Source: JAPULR01 sp963665075 (GTDB lineage: Bacteria; Chloroflexota; Dehalococcoidia; Lucifugimonadales; GCA-2712585). From it: a stretch of 64,000 nt of DNA. Of this stretch, positions 43,301 through 50,013 are shown one piece after another; position 1 is the first letter of the stretch; each line of letters opens with the position of its first letter. The position numbers were made by a program, and so were the translations under genes. Under the pieces are notes generated by a model that saw only the letters and a list, made by a program, of their open reading frames with translations, did not search any database and was not told the origin of the DNA. The stretch covers positions 744,001 through 808,000 of the forward strand of contig OY762063.1 in the NCBI GenBank assembly GCA_963665075.1, read 5' to 3'.

Positions 43301-45364
43301 GCCCGTCACGTCCGGCACGGCGAAAGGCTTGGTCCAGGAAACGTCCAGCCGGGTGCCGGGATTGCCGGTGCTGTTGCCCACCGTCGGCGCGTCCGGCTTG
43401 TACGGACGACCGGACTGACCCGTCTTGATGTGCAGCGTGTTCGCCCACATCTTCGGACAGCCCAAAGTCTGCAACGCTACCGACACGTCATAGTTCGTGT
43501 TCTCTTTCAGGCCCCAGATTTTCGTGGTGTTTTGGGGGTTGTTTGCCGGCAGGCCCGATACTTCGGTCCAGGTGGTTGTTCCCGATTCCCGGTACCGGGC
43601 AAAAGCGTTTCCACCCCCGGAACTGTTCCCGTACCAGACTTGGAAGCCGTAGTTCGCGGTCCCGCTGTCGAATGTCACCACTTCCTTGGAGGAAACGTCA
43701 GTGGGCAACCCCAATGAGCTGCAGGTGGAGTGGACGTTGTCCACTCCGACGGTGAACTGGAATTTGAGCGAGACCGATTGCCAGTTCGTCGCCGAGGCCG
43801 TGTAGGTCAACTCCGCATCATGGCTGACTTGCTTGGGCACCGTTCCGCTGAGCACCCGGGTGCTGGAGTTCAAAGTCAACCAGGAAGGGGCGCTGCCGCT
43901 CACTGAGTAGGTAGGCGTCACCCCGGTGCTGCTGACCGCCGGCAGCGCGCTGGAGCTGTAGGACTTGGTTTGGTAGAAATCGCTCAAGACCATTATGTCG
44001 GCTATCTCCGTGGCGGAGAAGGTCAAACTCGGATTCACAATCGTAATCTTGAAGCTACTGGCCCCGCTGTCGCCGTGGACGTTGCTGGCGTAATAAGTGA
44101 CGTTGGTCTCCCCGGCTGTGGTGGGCGTGCCGCTCAGCGTGCGGTTGCTGCTGCTGAAGCTCAACCCGGCGGGCAGCGTGGAGGACATGCTGTAGCTGGT
44201 GGCGCCTCCCACGCTGGGCAGTTGATGGCTGACGGAAGTCCCCCTTGTCCAGGTCTTGTCGGAAATGTTGGGTATCCAGAGGGAGGCGGCGGGCGTTACC
44301 AGTCCTTCCGTAACCTCAATTTTGAAGGAAAGCGCAGCCGTGTCCGTCCCGTCCGTCGCCGTGTAGCTGTAGTCGGCGCTCGCCGCCACCGCCGTCGGCG
44401 TCCCGCTTATCGTCCGCGCCGTCGCGTCGAATGTGAGGCCGGCGGGAAGCTCCGACGATAGCCCGTAGCTTATCTCGCCGCTTCCACCCGTCGCCTCAGG
44501 CAGCGTCAACGTCAAAATCGCAACGTCCTTCGCCCAAGCCTGGTCCGAAATAGTCGCGTCCCCGAAGGAAAGCGTCGGCGTCGGCTCCGGCTCCGGGTCC
44601 GGCTCCGCCACCGCCTCCGCCGCTATGTACCCGTAGCTCTTGATTACAGACGTTTCCCCGTCCACCCACGTCTGAACTATCACCCCGTATCCCGTATTCA
44701 AGTCCAGCCCCGTCGCCGTCACAGGCCCCGTGTTCTTGGAATCGAAAATCGCCCCGCTCCGGTACGCCGTCCCGTTGCACGATGAACCGTCGAACTGGCT
44801 GTCGCTGCACACGATGGCGCGGTAATAGCTGAAATTCTCCCCCGCATACGCGGACCAGGAAATGTCCGCGGACTCCCCGTTCCGTTCCACGCTCACCGAT
44901 ACCGGCGTCGGCGCGGCAATCGGGTCAGGCCCGGGATCCGGCGTCGGCGCGGGCGTCCGCGTCGGCTGAGGCGTCGGCGTCGGAGTCGGAGTCGGCTCCG
45001 GAGTCGGTTCAGGAGTAGGCTCCGGCGTGGGATCAGGAGTCGGCTCAGGCGTTGGTTCCGGCGTTGGGGTAGGCTTCGGTGTCGGCTCCGGCGTTCGCGT
45101 CGGCGGCTCTACCGGAAGCGTCGCCCAGTCATCATTCCCGTCCCGTTCTATCGTGATAGAAGCCCCGTCATCCCCCCTGTTCGGTACGATAGTGATGGAA
45201 GCCCCGTCCGCGGCAATAGTCGAAGGAACCAGCGAAGCCGCCACGGAACTGAAAAGCAAAGCAACGACAAGCGCAAAATGAACAACCGGATGAAACGCGC
45301 TCGGAAACCCCATCCCCCCTTCACCCGGCCTGCGATTCAAAACCCTGCCCAAAACATCCATCAT
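37376..45364 (-). CDS. Giant membrane-anchored cadherin/fibronectin type III surface protein
   Basis: 2,662 residues. Signal peptide (about 25-50, hydrophobic ALVVALLFSSVAASLV), a Pro-Thr/Glu linker (about 88-150), FN3-like and three putative Ig/He_PIG modules (motifs LPAGLTFDATARTISGTPT, LPAGLSFSSSNRTLSGTPT), further FN3 domains, then nine cadherin-like units (each begins R(S/A)(I/V)(A/D)EN and has YEAKTSYSVTV and INVTDV) interleaved with FN3 domains (APTV...LDVSWTAP). A second long Pro/Thr linker leads to a transmembrane helix near 2632-2653 and RRRRR. Cadherin-like units bind Ca and mediate adhesion. GGAGGAG lies 8 bases before the ATG, and a consensus promoter lies 300 bases upstream. The repeats are highly similar in DNA, so copy number may vary. 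Confidence 0.9.
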   Translation of the reverse strand: MMDVLGRVLNRRPGEGGMGFPSAFHPVVHFALVVALLFSSVAASLVPSTIAADGASITIVPNRGDDGASITIERDGNDDWATLPVEPPTRTPEPTPKPTPTPEPTPEPTPDPTPEPTPEPTPEPTPTPTPTPQPTRTPAPTPDPGPDPIAAPTPVSVSVERNGESADISWSAYAGENFSYYRAIVCSDSQFDGSSCNGTAYRSGAIFDSKNTGPVTATGLDLNTGYGVIVQTWVDGETSVIKSYGYIAAEAVAEPDPEPEPTPTLSFGDATISDQAWAKDVAILTLTLPEATGGSGEISYGLSSELPAGLTFDATARTISGTPTAVAASADYSYTATDGTDTAALSFKIEVTEGLVTPAASLWIPNISDKTWTRGTSVSHQLPSVGGATSYSMSSTLPAGLSFSSSNRTLSGTPTTAGETNVTYYASNVHGDSGASSFKITIVNPSLTFSATEIADIMVLSDFYQTKSYSSSALPAVSSTGVTPTYSVSGSAPSWLTLNSSTRVLSGTVPKQVSHDAELTYTASATNWQSVSLKFQFTVGVDNVHSTCSSLGLPTDVSSKEVVTFDSGTANYGFQVWYGNSSGGGNAFARYRESGTTTWTEVSGLPANNPQNTTKIWGLKENTNYDVSVALQTLGCPKMWANTLHIKTGQSGRPYKPDAPTVGNSTGNPGTRLDVSWTKPFAVPDVTGYSVIYKKTADANWIDWTHTGTGTTTTLTGLEAKTEYEVQVQATNSNGNSPYSNSGKKTTQGNEDPSFSAATATRSIAENSAANANVGAAVTGTDPESDTLSYSLSGTDASRFDISSTSGQITVKTGNIPNYEAKTSYSVTVGVSDKKDADGTADTAVDDTIAVTINVTDVNEPPPKLGAPTVSANATTPATKLDVSWTAPTSTEMTGKPAVSDYDVEYRLSGGTTWTDASFTGTGTSTTLTGLTSGKTYEVQVRAVNAEGNGAWSDSGTAITDANAVTRSVAENSAASTNVGAAVTAKSTNTTYTYTHSLSGTDASKFEIGSSTGQITVKSGTSLDYETKTSYSVIVTVTAAAKTQGANTQSVDPNAPGDYVVPVTINVTDVNEAPTFDDGATATRSIAENSAVGTSIGAAVAATDQESDTLTYSLTGTDAGKFDIGSGTGQITVKTGNVPDYEAESSYSVTVNVTDGKKADGTADTTIDDTIAVTINVTDVAEAPPKLGVPSASRASSNYHTSFDLSWTALTTTQMAGKPAVSDYDVQYRKVGATDWTDFAHSGTAISTTVTGLAVDKSYEAQVRAVNDEGNGAWSDVASWATDPAPVTRAIAENSAVGASVGAPVNASITLQSYSASTRLEGTDKDKFTIEASTGQIKVKTGNIPDYEAKTSYSVEVHVDAVRDNGSDTMSSVKVIKVTINVTDVNEIPEFSAATATRSIAENSAAGTNIGAVVTATDPESDTLEYSLAGTDASKFDIGSGTGQITVKTGNAPDYEAKSSYSVTVGVSDKKDSGGDADTVIDATIAVTINVTDVAEPPAAPGAPTVAANSATPTTKLDVSWTAPTMTGKPAISDYDVQYRLSGGSTWSSHSFTGTGTTTTLTGLTAGKKYDVQVRAVNDEGDGAWSDSGNGITTLGAETRSVAENSAAGTNVGAAVTAVSTNTGYTYTHALSGTDASKFEIGSSTGQITVKSGTSLDYETKTSYSVTVTVTAAAKNVGVTAQSVDPNAPGDYVVPVTINVTDVAEPPTITAPTVSANATEPKYKLDVSWTAPTMTGKPAVSDYDVQYKKSSDATWSSHSFTGTGTSTTLTGLTAGTTYDVQVKAINDEGNSGWSASGSKKTASNAAPAIPATATRSIDENSTANTSIGAAVSATDADGDTLTYSLTGTDASKFNIGSGTGQITVKTGNVPNYEAKTSYSVTVNVTDGKNDQEGTDNTIDDTSTVTINVVDVNEPPAALSAPTVTQNTTTPKTKLDVSWTAPDMTGKPAVSDYDVQYKKTSDSTWTSHSFTGTGTSTTITGLTEGTSYEVQVKAINDEGNSGWSLSGSSNTQDKNVHADFPNVTTTRSVAENTAVGGNVGAPVTANDTENHTLYYSLNGTDKDEFDIGLNTGQITVKTGNVPDYESKTSYSVVVEVSDRKDENDNPDTKIDDTIAVTINVTDVDEPPPAPGAPTVVQNAATPNGKLDVSWTALTSTEMAGKPPVTGYNVQYRRSGGSAWTSHSFSGMGTSTTLSGLTAGRSYEVQVRAANAEGNGAWSDSGSAITQASNLSRSVAENSAADTKVGAEVTATSNPNSYTLTHTLSGTDASSFDIDSSTGQITVGSGTNLDYEARTSYSVVVTMTATGSGSQKGQGLSPNAPGDYVIPVSINVGDANEPPGKPGTPKEKAVSTTSITAEWEAPDMTGKPAIKKWWVRFWEQGRKSDTYNVWTVYTNEALLDWTMNAGYPNTPLKPGTAYEVEVMAENDEGYGAWSDLATLRTASKRVVPTPAPTPAPAPAPTATPTPAPTPTPTPTPTQSPTTYSPIPTALPTPAPTPAPTPTPTPAPTPTATPMQIDMTLPTPNPTPEPAPVSTATPTPAPTPTATPTPTATPAPTPTPTPTPTPTSEPTVEPTPEAELSVVSSPRREAPEPQRIGDVDLSAPVGGDEEGGAFYEEMVPPGPASPPEAAPGLGLKDMWLWLLLPSVLLMLLFLVARRRRRMAEE

Positions 45365-45662
45365 CTACCTAACTCCTCCTTCAATCCTTCTTCCCCCTCT
45401 TCTCTCCCTTGAGAGAGAATCCCCCCGCTCCTTCTCTTGCTCCCGCTCCCCACTCTTGCTCCCGCTCCCCACTCTTGCTCCCGTGAAAGCGGGAGCCCAT
45501 TCCCCCGCTCACCCTGAGCCATCCCCCCAATCCGCTCACCCTGAGCTTGTCGAAGGGTCGAACCCCCAAAGGCCGTTGCAACCCACATATTTGCGCCCAT
45601 ACTTACCATCAAACTACCGATATTGCATATCACATGATTGAATTTACATTCACTACTGATAA
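45365..45662. repeat. Long leader of the giant gene, containing repeats
   Basis: No gene. Left arms of the CTCCC-type A repeat occur at a 19-bp period (45437, 45456, 45475), the last closing into a hairpin (to about 45503). A family B copy lies at 45527-45563. The predicted transcript of the giant gene crosses this stretch. Confidence 0.7.
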
Positions 45663-45691
45663 AATATAATTGTCTAAACACCGATTGTCAA
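45663..45691 (-). promoter_or_regulatory. Strong promoter of the giant cadherin/FN3 gene
   Basis: Minus strand TTGACA (45686-45691), 17-base spacer, TATATT (45663-45668), in an AT-rich pocket. The predicted leader is about 290 bases and includes repeats. Confidence 0.75.
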
Positions 45692-45925
45692 CTCCCATCT
45701 GTGCCTGCATCACGGTTGATTTCATCGAATTTCCCCGAAAACCACCATCCCCCCTCTTATCCCTTCCCCCTTTCACGGGGGAAGGTTAGGATGGGGGTCC
45801 CCCCCGCTCACCCTGAGCCTGTCGAAGGGTCGAGCGTCCCCCTCTTACCTCTTCCCCCTACCCACATCCGTCATCCCGTCCCCTTTCTTCGTCATTCCGG
45901 CGAAAGCCGGAATCCAGTCCCCCTA
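45692..45925. repeat. Repeat cluster upstream of the Phd/YefM-type module
   Basis: No gene. C (about 45750-45800), B (45805-45840) and an A hairpin with CCGG arms (45888-45915). Confidence 0.7.
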
Positions 45926-45934
45926 TGCTATAAT
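45926..45934 (+). promoter_or_regulatory. Extended -10 promoter of the second toxin-antitoxin module
   Basis: TGCTATAAT; the ATG of the antitoxin is 34 bases downstream with GAAAGG between. Confidence 0.6.
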
Positions 45935-45967
45935 CAACCCATCCCCCACCCGAAAGGACCCGCCTCA

Positions 45968-46267
45968 ATGGACGCAACCCCACACAAATCAACCCCCGCC
46001 AAGACCATGAAGGCCAGCGAATTCCGGGCCAACTGCCTCAAACTCATGGACGAAATAGCCGAAGCCGGCGGCGAAATAGTCATCACCAAGCGCGGCAAGC
46101 CCATCTCCAAACTCGTCCCCTACAAAACCGCCCCCAACAACAAAACAAACCCCGATGCTGTCTTCGGCTCTCACAAAGGCCGCATCGAAATCCTCGGCGA
46201 CATCGTCTCCCCCATGCCCGCCGAGTGGTTTGAAGACCCCGACCACTCCCGGAACGAACTCTTTTGA
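45968..46267 (+). CDS. Phd/YefM family antitoxin
   Basis: 99 residues. The N-terminal fold is typical: TMKASEFRANCLKLMDEIAE followed by GGEIVITKRGKPISKLVP, which dimerises and binds the operon promoter. The C-terminal part (PMPAEWFEDPDHSRNELF) is the acidic toxin-binding tail. An in-frame region extends further upstream but is only translated repeat DNA; the ATG at 45968 follows GAAAGG. The stop overlaps the TTG start of the PIN toxin in the sequence TTGA, exactly as in the module at 6.9 kb. Confidence 0.88.
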   Translation: MDATPHKSTPAKTMKASEFRANCLKLMDEIAEAGGEIVITKRGKPISKLVPYKTAPNNKTNPDAVFGSHKGRIEILGDIVSPMPAEWFEDPDHSRNELF

Positions 46268-46662
46268 TACTCCTCGATACCCACGTCATGGTCTGGCTCA
46301 AATACGGAGACAGGCGCCTCGGTCGGCGGGCTGTACGAGAAATCTCCCTTGCACTCGAACGGCAAAGAGCGGCAGCATCCACCATTTCCTTCTGGGAAGT
46401 CGGCATGAGGCTGCAAAAGGGTCAGATCAGCCTGGGACAGCCTCTCCGCGACTGGCGCGAGGATCTCCTTCAAGTCGGGCTGATTGAGATTCCCGTCAAT
46501 GGCCTCATTGCGATGAGAGCCGCCCTCCTCGAAGACCTCCACGGCGACCCCGCCGACCGCATAATCGTCGCCACCGCCCTCCAGGGCCATCGCCTCGTCA
46601 CCGCCGACGACCGCATCCTCCGTTGGCCCGGAAACCTCAACCCCCTCGACGCCACCCAATAA
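46264..46662 (+). CDS. vapC: PIN-domain toxin, VapC-like
   Basis: 132 residues, a PIN ribonuclease. Acidic residues: Asp5 in LLDTHVMVW, Glu in STISFWEVGM, Asp in GDPADRIIVATA and Asp in TADDRIL. The pairing of a PIN toxin with a Phd/YefM antitoxin is common (PhdYefM-VapC). It starts at TTG inside the antitoxin stop, giving translational coupling. A TATATG-type repeat (family G) follows at about 46673-46695. Confidence 0.9.
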   Translation: MILLDTHVMVWLKYGDRRLGRRAVREISLALERQRAAASTISFWEVGMRLQKGQISLGQPLRDWREDLLQVGLIEIPVNGLIAMRAALLEDLHGDPADRIIVATALQGHRLVTADDRILRWPGNLNPLDATQ

Positions 46663-46766
46663 TCCCCCCTCTATAATATGTAAGAAAAACCCTCCCCCTC
46701 TTCTCTCCTCTCCCGTCCTGGGAGAGGATTAAGGTGAGGGCCTCCCCCCAACACCACCTTTGAATG

Positions 46767-46799
46767 TTGCACAAACACAATGTTATTGTTTACAATAAC
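46767..46799 (+). promoter_or_regulatory. MarR promoter with overlapping operator palindrome
   Basis: TTGCAC (46767-46772), 18-base spacer, TACAAT (46791-46796). GTTATTGTTTACAATAAC (46782-46799) is a perfect 8-bp inverted repeat with a 2-base centre that covers the -10. This is the layout of a MarR-family autorepression site. Confidence 0.75.
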
Positions 46800-46827
46800 C
46801 AAAACCCCGTCCGCCCAGCAAAGGAAA

Positions 46828-47316
46828 ATGACTCAACAACCACCACAACCGAAAGACAACCCAAACCCGGACAACTCCGGCGAATCCGCCCTCGCCGACA
46901 TGGAACTCTACGTCTCCGGCCTCGTCAACGCCCTCGACCGCGGCATCTCCGAACAAACCTCCCCACACAACCTCTCCTCCCTCGACTACCGCCTCCTCCG
47001 CGCCTGCCTCCAACGCGGCGAATGCACCGCCACCCAACTCGCCGTCGTCCTCCCCACCGACCCCTCCCGCATCAGCCGCCTCGTCAACACCCTCGTCAAC
47101 ATGGGCCTCCTCTCCCGACGCCGCCTCACCACCGACCGCCGCGTCGTCATGCTCAGCCTCACCGACGAAGGCAACGAACTCATCTCCGAACTCGACAAAT
47201 CAGTCCAACTCTACTACCGCAAACTCATCCAGGGCGTCAGACCCGCAGACCTCCGCGTCTTCGCCGAAACCTGCGTCAAACTCGCCCAAAACTACGAATC
47301 CCTCCGCCAACCCTAA
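46828..47316 (+). CDS. MarR family transcriptional regulator
   Basis: 162 residues. The winged helix-turn-helix is clear: LSSLDYRLLRACLQRGECTATQLAVVLPTDPSRISRLVNTLVNMGLLSRRRLTTDRRVVMLSLTDEG. MarR proteins are dimeric repressors released by small ligands or oxidants. I choose the ATG at 46828, after AAAGGA; an earlier ATG at 46780 would lie inside the operator and promoter. The next gene, a methyltransferase, has its own promoter 190 bases downstream, so its regulation by this protein is uncertain. Confidence 0.92.
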   Translation: MTQQPPQPKDNPNPDNSGESALADMELYVSGLVNALDRGISEQTSPHNLSSLDYRLLRACLQRGECTATQLAVVLPTDPSRISRLVNTLVNMGLLSRRRLTTDRRVVMLSLTDEGNELISELDKSVQLYYRKLIQGVRPADLRVFAETCVKLAQNYESLRQP

Positions 47317-47568
47317 CCCCCTCTTGCTCCCGCGAAAGCGGGAGCCCATCTTCTCCCCGCTCACCCTGAGCTTGTCGAAAGGTCGAGCGCCCCTCCCCTC
47401 CGCCATTCCGGCAAAAGCCCGAATCCACTCCCCTCCCCTCTTCTCCCACCGTAGGGGTGACCGGCTGGTCGCCCTCCCCCAATATATATGTAAGAAAAAC
47501 CCCATTTGACATACCCCCGCAACCCCACTACAATCCCTATTCGCAACAACAATTAGGCAGCAAAACCA
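47317..47568. repeat. Repeats and promoter upstream of the methyltransferase gene
   Basis: CTCCC-type A hairpin (about 47321-47346), family B (about 47357-47391), degenerate A (about 47400-47427), a family D copy (about 47449-47475) and a family G sequence AATATATATGTAAGAAAAAC (47481-47500). TTGACA (47506-47511), 17-base spacer and TACAAT (47529-47534) form a consensus promoter on the + strand. Confidence 0.7.
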
Positions 47569-48393
47569 ATGACAACCGAACCCTCCTCCTCCACACCCGA
47601 CTATACGATGGGCTACGGTCAGGAGATAATCGACTCCTTCCGCCGCTACACAGCCCAATCCCACGCGGCATACATGTACCAACACCTCCGACCCGGCCAA
47701 CGCCTCCTCGACTTCGGCTGCGGCCCAGGCTCCATCTCCGTCGGCCTCGCCAGAGCAATCAGCCCAGGCGAATTCCACGGCGTAGACATTGAAGAATCCC
47801 AGCTGGAAATCGCCAGAAAAGCCGCGGAAATCTTCGGACTCGAAAACATGCAGTTCCACCTCGCCGACGCCGTCGACCTACCCTTCGAAAACGAATACTT
47901 CGACGTCGCCCACTGCCACAACCTCCTCATGCACGTCCCCGACACCGCCGCCGTCCTCGAAGAAGTCAAGCGCGTCCTCAGACCCGGCGGCCTCATCGCC
48001 TGCTCCGAGATGATCTGCGATTCCAGCTTCACCCAGCCCGACTTCGGCGTCATCGGCAGAGCCTGGGACATGTTCGCCGACCTCCTCGCCGCCGACGACG
48101 GCCATCCCCAGATGGGACGCGAACTCAAAGGACACCTCGTCGACGCCGGCTTCGCCAACATCAAGGTCACAGGCTCCTTCGACACCTACAGCACCAGCGA
48201 CGAAATAAAATTCATCCACAACATCGTCGGCCAATGGTTCCTCGCCCCCGAAATCACCGAAGCCGCCATCAAATACGGCGCCACCTCCGAAACCCTCATC
48301 CAACAGATCCACGAGGCCTACGAGAAATGGAAGGACCACCCCGGCGCCCTCTGCTCCCTCGCCGTCGGCGAAGCCATCGCCAACAAACCCTGA
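47569..48393 (+). CDS. Class I SAM-dependent methyltransferase
   Basis: 274 residues. Motif I LLDFGCGPGSISVGLA, the acidic loop HGVDIEESQLEIARK, motif II LADAVDLPFENEYFDVAHCHNLLMHVPD and the post-motif RVLRPGGLIACSEM are those of the Methyltransf_11/UbiE group. The YTMGYGQEIIDSFRRYTAQSHAAYM start is seen in small-molecule methyltransferases. The acceptor is unknown. The ATG lies about 35 bases after a consensus promoter, with no clear Shine-Dalgarno. Confidence 0.88.
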   Translation: MTTEPSSSTPDYTMGYGQEIIDSFRRYTAQSHAAYMYQHLRPGQRLLDFGCGPGSISVGLARAISPGEFHGVDIEESQLEIARKAAEIFGLENMQFHLADAVDLPFENEYFDVAHCHNLLMHVPDTAAVLEEVKRVLRPGGLIACSEMICDSSFTQPDFGVIGRAWDMFADLLAADDGHPQMGRELKGHLVDAGFANIKVTGSFDTYSTSDEIKFIHNIVGQWFLAPEITEAAIKYGATSETLIQQIHEAYEKWKDHPGALCSLAVGEAIANKP

Positions 48394-49004
48394 CCTTATT
48401 CCCGCGAAAGCGGGAACCCACCTTTCCCCTCCTCCATCCAACCACCCCGTAGGTGCGATTGGCAAATCGCCCTCCCTCTCTCCAAACCACCCCGTCATCC
48501 CGGCCCCTTCTTCGTCATCCCGGCCCCCTTCTTCGTCATTCCGGCGAAAGCCGGAATCCAGTCCCCCTTCCCCCTTGACGGAGACCTTTGCATAACCCTT
48601 TCATCAGCTCCCAAAACCTCTTCCCCCTTGATGGGGGAAGATTGAGATGGGGGTGATTCCCCCCCTCACCCTGAGCCAACCCCAAACCGCTCACCCTGAG
48701 CCTGTCCTGAGCTTGTCGAAGGGCCTGTCGAAGGGTCGAGCGCCCACCCTCTATATATATGTAAGAAAAAACCCCCTCTCTTGCTCCCGCGCAAAGCCTG
48801 CCCTCGTGCCAAGACACGGGGACGGGAGCCCATACCCCCCTTCATCATTCCGCCCCCTTCTTCGTCATTCCAGCCCCCCCCTTCGTCATTCCCACCATAG
48901 CCTCCGTCATTCCCGCGCAGGCGGGAATCCATCTTTCCCCTTCCCCCTTGACGGGGGAAGATTGAGATGGGGGTGATTCCCCCCCCAAATGCTAAACTAC
49001 CCCC
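48394..49004. repeat. 611-bp repeat region
   Basis: No gene. A (about 48397-48421), D (48452-48475), A left arms leading into an intact CCGG-type hairpin (about 48493-48561), MITE left end GGAGACCTTTGCATAACC (48579-48596), C (48619-48659), expanded B (48690-48745), family G (48751-48772), more left arms at about 48840-48900 closing into an A hairpin (48906-48930) and C (48938-48977). Confidence 0.8.
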
Positions 49005-49493
49005 ATGACACCCCCAAACCTCCCGCCAAACCTCGACGTCCCAACCCTCGGCGACCGACTATTCGCCGCCCTCGACCAACGCCTGAACGCCGCCCTCATC
49101 GACCTCATAGCCATATTCCTTCTCTACCTCGTCATAGGCCTCCTCCTGTCCATCGCCTCCCGCCTCCTGGCCCCCTTCCCCTCCCTCCCCGCATGGGCCG
49201 CACTCCTGCTCCAACTCTACCTCCCCACCCTCGCCTACAACGTCCTCGCCCTCCGACTCTTCAACGCCACCGCCGGCAAGCGACTCCTCGGCATCCAGGT
49301 AGTCCGAACCGACGGCTCAAAACCCGGCTGGACCCGCACCCTCCTCCGAGAAATCATAAAACTCTCCCCAATGCTCCCCATCGCCCTGCTCATGATGGCC
49401 CTGCGAAACGACAACCGCAGCCTCCACGACCTCCTCGCCGACACCGCCGTCGTCCACGCAACCCCCGGCATCCCCGCCTCCCGCATCGAATAA
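49005..49493 (+). CDS. RDD family membrane protein
   Basis: 162 residues. RDD proteins are small integral membrane proteins of mostly unknown role (some affect Na/H exchange). Visible are RLNAALIDLIAIFLLYLVIGLLL (first helix with the Arg and Asp), a second hydrophobic segment around AALLLQLYLPTLAYNVLALRLF, TAGKRLLGIQVVRTDG, and NRSLHDLLADTAVV near the end. TAAACT 6 bases before the ATG may be a -10, making the mRNA leaderless. It has no operon partner; the radical SAM gene has its own promoter. Confidence 0.88.
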   Translation: MTPPNLPPNLDVPTLGDRLFAALDQRLNAALIDLIAIFLLYLVIGLLLSIASRLLAPFPSLPAWAALLLQLYLPTLAYNVLALRLFNATAGKRLLGIQVVRTDGSKPGWTRTLLREIIKLSPMLPIALLMMALRNDNRSLHDLLADTAVVHATPGIPASRIE

Positions 49494-49953
49494 CCCCTTC
49501 CTTCCCACCCCCTCTCCCACCTTGTAGGGGCGACCGGTGGTCGCCCTTCTTCTCCTATTCCCCCTCTCCCATCCTGGGAGAGGGCCGGGGTGAGGGCACC
49601 CACCAAAACTGCCAAAACCCCCTTGCCACCAACCCCCACCCCATGCTACCATCTTTAATATGAAACATATAGACGTAACACGCCAAAAAATCAAATCCCA
49701 TCCAACCCCTCCAACACGCCTTCAAAACCTCGCAGAACCCATCAAAATTCAACAATTCAGCGCCCGCCAACAACCATCAATAGATCTAATCCCGCTTTCC
49801 CTGAATTTTCTGAAACGAAGATCGTGCCTGAAACGAATCATTTTAGGCACAGATTCGATTTCCCTAACGAATCGCTCCCACGCACGAGATCTAAAATACG
49901 AACTCCCCATCTCCCAAAAACTAATCACTCTACAACCCAGCCCCATCAACCCC
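49494..49953. repeat. Repeats and AT-richer non-coding DNA
   Basis: Family D (49523-49548) and a C-variant hairpin (49561-49599), then the shared promoter-like module (listed separately). 49680-49950 is AT-richer than its surroundings with no supported gene; it contains hairpins such as TGCCT/AGGCA around 49826-49850 and GATTCG/CGAATC around 49853-49874. Confidence 0.55.
49605..49672 (+). promoter_or_regulatory. Promoter-like module shared with 19235-19300
   Basis: AAAACTGCCA, TTGCCA, CAACCCCCA, GCTACCATC and ATGAAACATA occur in the same order and spacing as at 19.2 kb. Function unknown. Confidence 0.4.
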
Positions 49954-49981
49954 TTGACATCCGTTCTAACTATGATAGAAT
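49954..49981 (+). promoter_or_regulatory. Promoter of the radical SAM gene
   Basis: TTGACA (49954-49959), 16-base spacer, TAGAAT (49976-49981); CAGGAGT follows before the ATG at 50014. Confidence 0.65.
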
Positions 49982-50013
49982 TGCTGTTCTATTCCATCCC
50001 CCAGGAGTCCCCC

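Noticed and set aside
46780..46827. Earlier ATG for the MarR gene
   Set aside because: It lies within the promoter and operator palindrome; the ATG at 46828 has a Shine-Dalgarno site.
49660..50013. N-terminal extension of the radical SAM protein back to 49660
   Set aside because: No family similarity, AT-rich sequence, and a consensus promoter at 49954 lies inside it.
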